A stretch of DNA of 36,480 bases from Bacteroidota bacterium (GTDB lineage: Bacteria; Bacteroidota; Ignavibacteria; Kapaibacteriales; UBA2268): contig JAJRTW010000028.1 of assembly GCA_024278075.1 (NCBI GenBank), forward strand, positions 1 through 36,480, written 5' to 3'. A program made the position numbers and the translations under genes. This document shows, piece by piece, positions 25,695 through 32,443 of this stretch. Below the pieces are notes generated by a model. It saw nothing but the letters and a program-made list of their open reading frames with translations. It did no database searches and was not told the origin of the DNA. Positions within the stretch are counted from its first letter, which is position 1. Every line of letters starts with the position of its first letter.

Positions 25695-25936
25695 TTATCT
25701 AATAAAAGATGTAATATTACTACTACACATACAATCGTTTTTTGTTACACGATTTATAAATAAATATAATTTAATCAAGGAATATACTGAATCCTGCTCA
25801 TACTTCAAGGGGCAAATAGTTTTCCACATGATTAATTATTGAAAGTCAATGAGTTGGAAGATTATCAAATGATATTTAGCCCGAACTAATTCTGAATTTC
25901 CGAATAGTTGCTAAAGATTAATTTACAGAAATTTTG

Positions 25937-25944
25937 TAATTTTG
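25937..25944 (+). promoter_or_regulatory. possible -7 box for the transketolase N-terminal gene
   Basis: TAATTTTG fits TAnnTTTG and lies 23 bases before the ATG at 25968. A TTG at 25908 is too far upstream (26-base gap) for a good -33 element. The rest of 25704-25967 contains nothing further that I recognise. Confidence 0.3.
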
Positions 25945-25967
25945 TGTGGCAGGAATTTGCATTTATT

Positions 25968-26861
25968 ATGAAAGACAAAAATATGGGAATAAATATAGAG
26001 TTTGTCGAGAAGATATTTGAGAATCGAAGGCGAATACCCGAAGAATTCACCGAAATCGCCCTCGAACTCCGCCGGGATATAATCAAAAGCCTTACGTTGG
26101 CCAAATCAGGCCATAGCGGCGGCCCCCTGGGCATTGCCGATGTGATGTCCGTTTTGTTTTTTGGCGGTTATATGCGATATAAACCCAAAGAGCCGGACTG
26201 GGCGGGAAGGGATAGGTTTGTGCTGAGTGCGGGCCACATGGCACCGGTTTTATATTCATCGCTGGCGCGGGCCGGATTCTTCCCGATTGATGAATTGGCC
26301 ACTCTTCGTAAATACGGCTCAAGGCTTCAGGGGCATCCGGGCCTGGAGGTAAATCTGCCCGGTATCGAAACCGCTTCCGGATCGCTGGGCCAGGGAGTAT
26401 CGATTGCGGTTGGCATGGCAATGAGCGATAAACTGATCGACAAAACCGACCGGAAAATATTCTGTATTTCAGGCGACGGCGAGATGCAGGAAGGCGCTTC
26501 ATGGGAAGCTGCAATGGCAGCCGCAAACTTCAAACTCGACAATCTTTGCTGGATAGTTGATAATAACGATTGCCAGATAGACGGGCGGGTTAAGGATGTT
26601 ATGAATATTTATCCGCTTGACAAGAAGTTCGAATCATTTAATTTCGACGTTATCAATATTGACGGCCACGACTTTAATCAAATAATCAGTGGCCTGGATC
26701 AATTCACCAAAGCCCATAAAGCAGGCACCGGAAAGCCTACCTGTATCATCGCAAAAACCTTCATGGGCAGAGGCGTTAGCTTTATGAACAACCAATTCGG
26801 CTGGCATGGAATTCCACCAAATGAACTGCAGGCAGAACAAGCTCTCGATGAATTAAGATAA
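25968..26861 (+). CDS. transketolase, N-terminal subunit
   Basis: Thiamine-diphosphate/pyrophosphate-domain half of a split transketolase, acting in the non-oxidative pentose phosphate pathway. From the ATG at 25968 it has 297 residues. Family motifs are AKSGHSGGPLGIADVMSVLFF near 45-65, AGHMAPVLYSSL near 87-98, GHPGLEVNLPGIETASGSLGQG near 122-143 and the ThDP motif SGDGEMQEGASWEAAMAAANF...WIVDNND near 168-200. The start at 25908 would add 20 unrelated residues. The C-terminal partner lies 1.46 kb downstream instead of directly adjacent, with a broken lipoprotein gene and repeats in between. Confidence 0.92.
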   Translation: MKDKNMGINIEFVEKIFENRRRIPEEFTEIALELRRDIIKSLTLAKSGHSGGPLGIADVMSVLFFGGYMRYKPKEPDWAGRDRFVLSAGHMAPVLYSSLARAGFFPIDELATLRKYGSRLQGHPGLEVNLPGIETASGSLGQGVSIAVGMAMSDKLIDKTDRKIFCISGDGEMQEGASWEAAMAAANFKLDNLCWIVDNNDCQIDGRVKDVMNIYPLDKKFESFNFDVINIDGHDFNQIISGLDQFTKAHKAGTGKPTCIIAKTFMGRGVSFMNNQFGWHGIPPNELQAEQALDELR

Positions 26862-26932
26862 TCACGTACGAACTATCAATTTCAAATTGGGAATTGATTG
26901 TGAACCGAGAACCAGTTGAAAATTTGGAATCG

Positions 26933-26988
26933 ATTAATGAACTACCCCGCCGCAAGCAGCGGGGAATTAAACCCACAATATGGGATTA
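26933..26988. repeat. 56-bp double-hairpin repeat (family C, copy 1)
   Basis: Contains CCCCGC-cgcaagca-GCGGGG (26945-26964) followed by CCCACAATATGGG (26972-26984). The same 56-bp sequence, with a couple of base changes, lies at 29358-29413. Each copy follows one half of the split transketolase and may act as a terminator. Confidence 0.75.
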
Positions 26989-26996
26989 AAAAAAGC

Positions 26997-27629
26997 ATGA
27001 GAAATAATAAATACATATTATTCTTATTGATTTACATCCTTGCCGCCTGTGGTGAAAAAGAATCCGAAAGCGCAAGGCCATTTGATTAAGTGGAACCGGC
27101 AGCCAAAGGCGAACCAATAGCCGAACCGGCTGTAATGGAAGCAACTTTCAACGACTCCGCAGCTATTGCGGCGATGAACAAAAAGCCGACGGATGCAACG
27201 ATGCTCGACCCAAAGGACATGGAACCATTTTTGCCCAACAAGATAACGGATTTCAGAAAACTCCCCGGCGATTATGGGTGGGCCGTGAATAACGAAGCAA
27301 GTTTTTCATCTGTCACCTGCCAATATCTTGGCAATAAGGGCGGGAGCTTCTCTATGGCTTTGTTCGATTACGGCAGTAATGCTAATATCATTGACGAAAA
27401 ATATTTCCACGACCTGCCCGAGGAAACCGGGTATGTAACCAGCAGAATCTCTGTTAAAGGTGGCCTGGCCTATAAATTATGGGACAGTAAGAAAAGGTCG
27501 GGGAAATTAAGGGCGTTGCTCAATAACCGCTTCATTATTACTATTGATGCCAATATGTTGCCTGCCAATAGTTTTGGCCTGGAATTTTTGTATGGGATGA
27601 TTAAGACAGATGAATTGCTTAGACTGTAG
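26997..27629 (+). pseudogene. lipoprotein gene interrupted by an in-frame TAA
   Basis: The first 30 codons from the ATG at 26997 give MRNNKYILFLLIYILAACGE..., a clear lipoprotein signal with lipobox LAAC (Cys18). Codon 31 is TAA (27087-27089). The same frame then continues without a further stop to 27629, opening with a GTG (VEPAAKGEPIAEPAVMEATF). The remaining 179 residues form a coherent alpha/beta domain (LPGDYGWAVNNEASF...FSMALFDYGSNANIIDEKYF...), which I do not recognise. Without the TAA the product would be a lipoprotein of about 210 residues. Options are a recent nonsense mutation, a sequencing error, read-through, or GTG re-initiation giving an unexported protein. It lies between the transketolase halves. 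Confidence 0.75.
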
Positions 27630-27735
27630 CCGGCATCTTATAATAAATCAATATTTGACATTCCGCCTGTCGTTTCAACCGGCAGAACGAAAATGCAACA
27701 AGGTTAAGGCTTAGCAACAATGGTTATATTCGTAG

Positions 27736-27832
27736 GGGCAGGTTCACAACCTGCCATTATAATTGAAACATGTATTAATTGTTTCTCTTTGAAGAAGTTC
27801 GAAATATTTTTTGGGACGGTTTGGAACCGCCC
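27736..27832. repeat. two REP-like palindromes
   Basis: GGGGCAGGTTCACAACCTGCC (about 27735-27755) and GGGACGGTTTGGAACCGCCCC (about 27812-27832) are short perfect or near-perfect hairpins of one general design. A third, weaker one lies near 27664 (GCCTGTCGTTTCAACCGGC). No gene is seen in 27630-27961. Confidence 0.5.
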
Positions 27833-27961
27833 CCTTCGAATGGAGTTGTATTCCGCTTATATAATTATTAATGAATTCCATACGGATTATCCAAGCCAAT
27901 TTATTTATTAAATGATGCTGTAGGGGGTTTAATTTGTTACCATTTAATTAGTTAAGGTTTC

Positions 27962-28181
27962 CTCAAAAAGTAGTTGGTGAAAAAGATTCTAATGCTTATG
28001 CTTTAAGGAGAATGACAACCCCCTAAATCCCCCTTAAAAAAGGGGGAAGTGAGCCAGGCGAGCAGTGGGGGGTGTCCTACAATCTGCAAGGCATAAGAGT
28101 ATAATAAATCCATTTCCTTGTACTTTTAAGTTGAATATCTTTTGTAACTACTATACCAATAAACAGTTAGTGCTTTTTGAG
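27962..28181. repeat. MITE-like element, family A, copy 3
   Basis: Ends CTCAAAAAGTA (27962) and GCTTTTTGAG (ending 28181), with imperfect extensions (AGTTAAGGTTTC on the left and GGCAATCCCGTTAACT on the right) that suggest true terminal repeats of about 20-25 bp. The interior has CCCCCTTAAAAAAGGGGG and the segment AAGTGAGCCAGGCGAGCAG shared with copies 1, 4 and 5. It is non-coding and lies between the lipoprotein and the second transketolase gene. Confidence 0.75.
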
Positions 28182-28318
28182 GGCAATCCCGTTAACTGAT
28201 TCTCTTTGCAGCGGAGCCTCTACTTCGTTTAATAAAAGAAAAGATAAAAAGCCCAAAGCTGATCCGAACTATGTACGAACTATATGAATAATTATAATTA
28301 TTAAAATACAAATAACTT

Positions 28319-29335
28319 ATGGAAAAAATTACACTGCTTGGACAAAAACCCACCAGACACGGGTTTGGCCACGGATTGGTCGAACTTGGCGAGAAGTACG
28401 ACAATGTTGTTGTGTTGGGTGGTGACATAACCGGATCGGTGATGACATCTTTTTTCAAAGATCGCTTTCCGGATAGATTCTTTTCTATCGGAATTGCCGA
28501 GCAAAATGCCACTACAATAGCAGCCGGGATGGCTCTGTCCGGCAAGATAGCATTCTTTTCAAGCTATAGTGCCTTTGCCGCATTTCGTAATTCCGACCAG
28601 CTAAGAATATCGGTCTGCTATAACGAAGCGAATGTAAAAATCGGCGGCGGCCACTCCGGAATCACTGTCGGGCCGGACGGCGCCACACACCAATCGCTGG
28701 AAGAAGTATCTCTGTTAAGGGCATTGCCCAATATGACGCTTGTTGTTCCATGCGATTACCAAGAGGCAAAAAAAGCAACAATCGCATTGGGCGAAATGGA
28801 CGGCCCTGCTTATATCCGCTTCGGGCGGTCGGCCGTGCCTATGTTTACAACCGAGAATACTCCTTTTGAAATTGGCAAAGCGCAGATTCTTAGGGAAGGT
28901 GCCGATGTGGCTATTGTTGCTGCCGGGTTGTTAGTCTGGCAGGCTCTTTTGGCAGCCGAGCAGCTCGAAAAGAAGCATGGAATATCGGCTCGGGTAATTA
29001 ATAATTCGTCGATCAAACCAATTGATGTGGAAACTCTAACAAAAGCTGCAATGGATTGCGGCGGGATAGTCACCGCCGAGGAGCATCAGGTCTATGGCGG
29101 CCTGGGCGCTGCCGTGGCCGAGGTTGTGGTTAAGAATTATCCAGTGCCAATGGAATTTGTCGGAGTTAAAGATACTTTCGGGTGCAGCGGCGAACCCGAT
29201 GATCTTTTGGTTAAATTCGGCCTTTCGTGGAAAGAGATTTATGCTTCGGCTTTGAAGATAATCGAAAGAAGGGAAAAGAAATTTATCGGCTTCAGGAAAC
29301 TGACAGATATTGCGGCTTATTCCGAGGATATGTAG
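28319..29335 (+). CDS. transketolase, C-terminal subunit
   Basis: Pyrimidine-binding and C-terminal domain half of the split transketolase, 338 residues. Signature regions are DITGSVMTSFFKDRFPDRFFSIGIAEQNATTIAAGMALSG near 40-79 (including the catalytic Glu of GIAEQN), GGGHSGITVGPDGATHQSLEEVSLLRALPN near 112-141, and the C-terminal domain with VVAEEHQVYGGLGAAVAEV-like TAEEHQVYGGLGAAVAEV near 251-268. The gene is on the same strand as the N-terminal half, and both halves are complete, so this is the usual two-gene form with an unusual insertion between them, not a broken single gene. Confidence 0.92.
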   Translation: MEKITLLGQKPTRHGFGHGLVELGEKYDNVVVLGGDITGSVMTSFFKDRFPDRFFSIGIAEQNATTIAAGMALSGKIAFFSSYSAFAAFRNSDQLRISVCYNEANVKIGGGHSGITVGPDGATHQSLEEVSLLRALPNMTLVVPCDYQEAKKATIALGEMDGPAYIRFGRSAVPMFTTENTPFEIGKAQILREGADVAIVAAGLLVWQALLAAEQLEKKHGISARVINNSSIKPIDVETLTKAAMDCGGIVTAEEHQVYGGLGAAVAEVVVKNYPVPMEFVGVKDTFGCSGEPDDLLVKFGLSWKEIYASALKIIERREKKFIGFRKLTDIAAYSEDM

Positions 29336-29357
29336 ATAAGTTTATAACTGCTTTAAA

Positions 29358-29413
29358 ATTAATGAACTGCCCCGCCGCAAGCAGCGGGGAATTAAACCCA
29401 CAATGTGGGATTA
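29358..29413. repeat. 56-bp double-hairpin repeat (family C, copy 2)
   Basis: Nearly identical to 26933-26988: CCCCGCcgcaagcaGCGGGG followed by CCCACAATGTGGG. It begins 22 bases after the transketolase C-half stop codon and could serve as its terminator. Confidence 0.75.
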
Positions 29414-29502
29414 CAATAGTTGATAGTTAATATTTATGGCGGTTCGTTGAATCGCCATTAAAATTTTTGTGGAATTCTTTTCCCGGCACAGCGAGGTATC
29501 AA

Positions 29503-31017
29503 ATGAGAAATATAATTATAGTTGTCATTACCTTATTAACAAGTATCCTTACCATTGCTAAAGCGCAGGACGCTCCCGGCACGGATAAGATATCTTACCG
29601 ACCGGCAATTAATGCCGGCAAATATTATCCGGCCAATCCGGACTCGCTCCGGCAATATATTTATGCGAAACTGGACACCACCAGCAAGAGTGTGGTCGAG
29701 ACTGAGATTCTTGGCATCGTGGTGCCCCATGCCGCCTATCGGTATAGCGGATGGGTAGCGGCAAGGACATATAAAAATATAATTGGCAAAAAGTACGATG
29801 CGATTATTATAATAGCTCCAAGCCATTTCCTGCCTTTTCGTGGTGCCAGCGTATTCAACGGCGACGGCTACGCCACTCCGATTGGGACGGCAGAGATAGA
29901 CAAAGAGCTTGCAAAGTCAATTGCCGCCGGGCATGAAATAATATCTTATTCGGACTTGGGCCATACGGCAAATGATACATTGAAAGAACATTCCATCGAA
30001 GTCCAACTGCCTTTTTTGCAGATAGTGCAGCCCAATACGCCGATTGTTCCGATTTTGGCCGGTTCGCAGGATGAAATCTCGAATGATGCTCTGATGAGGG
30101 CAATCGTGAAAGCTGTTAAGCAGTCGGGCAAGAAAGTGTTGATTATTGCCAGCGCCGACCTTTCACATTTTCACAGCTTATCCGAATCAAGAAAATTTGA
30201 CATTCCCGCATTGGAAACTTTCTCAAATTATGATTATTATAAACTTGAACAGAATTTTCTGGACGGAATATACGAATCCTGCGGGGGCGGCCCTATTGTG
30301 ACTATGTTGAAAGCTGTCGAACAGCTTGGCGGCTCGATGGCCACACCGCTGATATACTCAACTTCGGCAAGCTCTCCTGATATTGAAGGCGATACATCAC
30401 GTGTGGTTGGATATTTTTCCGGAATGGTGGTTAAAATCCAAAAACTAAAGCCTTTTTATTTCCCGGAATACAATTCCGAAGAAGTAAAAGATTTGTTGGA
30501 ATCTGCCCGATTCGGAGTCAGGAGTAAAATCATATCCGATTCGACAAGGCAGGTGTACTTTATACTCAGGAACCTTTCAATGAAGAAAGGAGCCTTTGTT
30601 GCTTTGAAAAAAGATGGGAAATTACGCGGCCTTATGGGCAGTAGATTCTCAAGCCTGCCGCTGCTTTTCTCTGTGGAAAGTGCCGCAAAAGATGCCGCAG
30701 CTGCCGATCCAAGATTCCCACCTGTTACGGCAGAGGAAATTGACTCCCTTGAATATGAAATATCCATTCTCTCGCGGTTCCAGCGAGCATTAGACACATC
30801 TGAAATCGCTATCGGCAACAATGGCCTTTTTATTACGAACGGCACGAAGAGGGGGCTTCTGCTGCCCGAAGTTGCAACTGAGAATCACTTGAACAAGCTA
30901 CGGTTTCTGCAATTAATCGGCAAAGAGGCAGGACTCGGCCCCGACGCTTTTTCCAGGCCTGATGTACTTCTCTACTATTTCGAAACTAAGTTGATTAGAG
31001 AGGATTCTTTAGATTAA
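29503..31017 (+). CDS. exported MEMO1-AMMECR1 fusion (AmmeMemoRadiSam proteins B and A)
   Basis: From the ATG at 29503, preceded by the GAGGT ribosome-binding site, the protein has 504 residues. Residues 1-21 are a probable signal peptide (IIIVVITLLTSILTIAKA). Residues about 30-310 are a MEMO domain with the family's metal-site residues in place: H76 (VVPHAAY), H108 (APSHF), D219/H222 (ADLSHF) and C260 (ESCGGGPI). H163 lies in HSIEVQLPF. Residues about 325-500 are an AMMECR1 domain (KKGAFVALKKDGKLRG near 361-376, ADPRFPPVT near 401-409, KRGLLLPEVA near 449-458). The usual Cys of the LRGCIG motif is Leu377 here. No companion radical-SAM gene is in the window. The function of these families in bacteria is not settled. 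Confidence 0.88.
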   Translation: MRNIIIVVITLLTSILTIAKAQDAPGTDKISYRPAINAGKYYPANPDSLRQYIYAKLDTTSKSVVETEILGIVVPHAAYRYSGWVAARTYKNIIGKKYDAIIIIAPSHFLPFRGASVFNGDGYATPIGTAEIDKELAKSIAAGHEIISYSDLGHTANDTLKEHSIEVQLPFLQIVQPNTPIVPILAGSQDEISNDALMRAIVKAVKQSGKKVLIIASADLSHFHSLSESRKFDIPALETFSNYDYYKLEQNFLDGIYESCGGGPIVTMLKAVEQLGGSMATPLIYSTSASSPDIEGDTSRVVGYFSGMVVKIQKLKPFYFPEYNSEEVKDLLESARFGVRSKIISDSTRQVYFILRNLSMKKGAFVALKKDGKLRGLMGSRFSSLPLLFSVESAAKDAAAADPRFPPVTAEEIDSLEYEISILSRFQRALDTSEIAIGNNGLFITNGTKRGLLLPEVATENHLNKLRFLQLIGKEAGLGPDAFSRPDVLLYYFETKLIREDSLD

Positions 31018-31096
31018 TGTAATATCGAGGAATGCAATATCGATAATATTTTCAATATGAAGGGAGATTAAGAGGGATAGCAATTATTAGTGGTTA

Positions 31097-31316
31097 CTCA
31101 AAAAGTTGACTGAGATATAATTATTAGTACGTTTGCAATATTAAGGAAAAAAACAACCCCTTAATCCCCCTTTATTAAGGGGGAAGTGAGCCAGGCGAGC
31201 AGGGGGTTGCCATACTTTCTGCAAAGTTTTTGGGTGGAATAGATTAATTATCTTGCATTTTTTTGTTGAATGTCTTTTATAACTACCTTAATTATGATTA
31301 GTTGATACTTTTTGAG
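31097..31316. repeat. MITE-like element, family A, copy 4
   Basis: Terminal repeats CTCAAAAAGT (31097) and ACTTTTTGAG (ending 31316) enclose 220 non-coding bases with CCCCCTTTATTAAGGGGG. It is inverted relative to copy 2 and shares long stretches with it. A family B fragment (TTTATCCTGAGCCAGGCCGA, near 31420-31440) follows. I see no gene in 31018-31625. Confidence 0.75.
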
Positions 31317-31625
31317 TTTATCCTAATTAAGATAAATAGCCACGAGTTCTAACTCTTGGAAAAAGATAATGGGAACTAACAGTTTGACTCTAACCATAAA
31401 CACCGGATCCTTCGACATAGTTTATCCTGAGCCAGGCCGAAGGCAATGACCCAATGACAGGGATGTTGGAAGAACTTTAAAGACAATTATTGTTAATTAG
31501 ATACTACTGATTGGGAGATGTTTATCGATAATCAATAAATATTTATTGTATAACAGAAATAATATCGCTATATTGAAATGTGACATATTAGAACGTATTC
31601 AAGTAACATTTCATGGGCAGCGATA

Positions 31626-32189
31626 ATGAAACCTTCCTCGAACAAAAAGCTGATCAAAGGCATAGGGATATTCTTCCGGATTGGGTATTATTTTTTCTGG
31701 GGCTTTCTTGGCCTTAGCGTGTTGTTGGTAATATTTGGTGATTTATCAAGTATTACGGACATTGACCGCTTCACCATAAAACTGCCGGGGTCAGAGCCTG
31801 TAACTATTAATAAGCCACCGACTCAGCTATTATATTTTGCCATTTTAAATATACTGCTGATATCACTATCGACGATTTACGTATTTAAGCAAATAATTGA
31901 GCTAACCAGCAGCGTGGCGCGGAATGAGTTCTTCATCAGGAAGAACGCAATCAGAATACGCAAGATAGCATTGATTTTTATTGGTTTATTTGTTGTTTAT
32001 TTGGTCATCGACATAGCGACAGTTGAGTATGTGTCCGCCCATTCGGCTTCTGATAAAATCACATTCCCCGGGCTTTTCGGGTATTTCGTTGATCTTGACA
32101 AACTAATTCTGCCTCTTCTATTGTTGGTTCTTGCCGAGGTTTTTCGTGTTGGATTAGAGATGAAAGAAGAACAAGATTTGACAATATAG
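31626..32189 (+). CDS. DUF2975 membrane protein
   Basis: Matches the DUF2975 family, which is habitually encoded next to a small XRE/YozG-like regulator, as here. The 187-residue protein has four predicted membrane helices (about 14-40, 68-90, 112-138 and 155-175), with charged loops between them, including NEFFIRKNAIRIRKIALI near 98-115. The role of the family is unknown; it may present a membrane signal to its regulator. It is followed 10 bases later by the regulator gene and forms a two-gene operon with it. Confidence 0.85.
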   Translation: MKPSSNKKLIKGIGIFFRIGYYFFWGFLGLSVLLVIFGDLSSITDIDRFTIKLPGSEPVTINKPPTQLLYFAILNILLISLSTIYVFKQIIELTSSVARNEFFIRKNAIRIRKIALIFIGLFVVYLVIDIATVEYVSAHSASDKITFPGLFGYFVDLDKLILPLLLLVLAEVFRVGLEMKEEQDLTI

Positions 32190-32199
32190 CGAGGGGAGT

Positions 32200-32403
32200 A
32201 TGCCGATAATAGTGAACTTAGATGTGATGCTTGCCAAAAGGAAGATGTCATCGAAAGAACTCTCCGGGAGGATCGGGATTACCATGGCGAATCTTTCTAT
32301 CCTTAAGACTGGCAAAGCCAAAGCAATACGCTTTACTACCATGGCGAAAATTTGCCGCGAACTCGGCTGTCAGCCGGCAGATATTCTGGAGTATCGGAAG
32401 TGA
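32200..32403 (+). CDS. small XRE-family helix-turn-helix regulator (YozG-like)
   Basis: The 67 residues are a single Cro/C1-type DNA-binding domain: INLD-like start IIVNLDVMLAKRKMSSKELSGRIGITMANLSILKTGKAKAIRF, with recognition helix around residues 29-40, and the family's typical end CRELGCQPADILEYRK. Preceded by GAGGGGAG immediately before the ATG. Probably autoregulates the DUF2975 operon. It ends 40 bases before the convergent molybdoenzyme gene. Confidence 0.92.
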   Translation: MPIIVNLDVMLAKRKMSSKELSGRIGITMANLSILKTGKAKAIRFTTMAKICRELGCQPADILEYRK

Positions 32404-32443
32404 AGATATTTTAAGTCAATAACAGATATCCGTTACAAGCGGC

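Noticed and set aside
25908-25967. Longer N-terminus of the transketolase N-subunit from a start at 25908
   Set aside because: The extra 20 residues do not match the family, and they would overlap the likely -7 box at 25937.
25968-29335. Transketolase as a single gene broken by an insertion
   Set aside because: Both halves have proper starts, stops and complete domain boundaries, matching the well-known two-subunit form.
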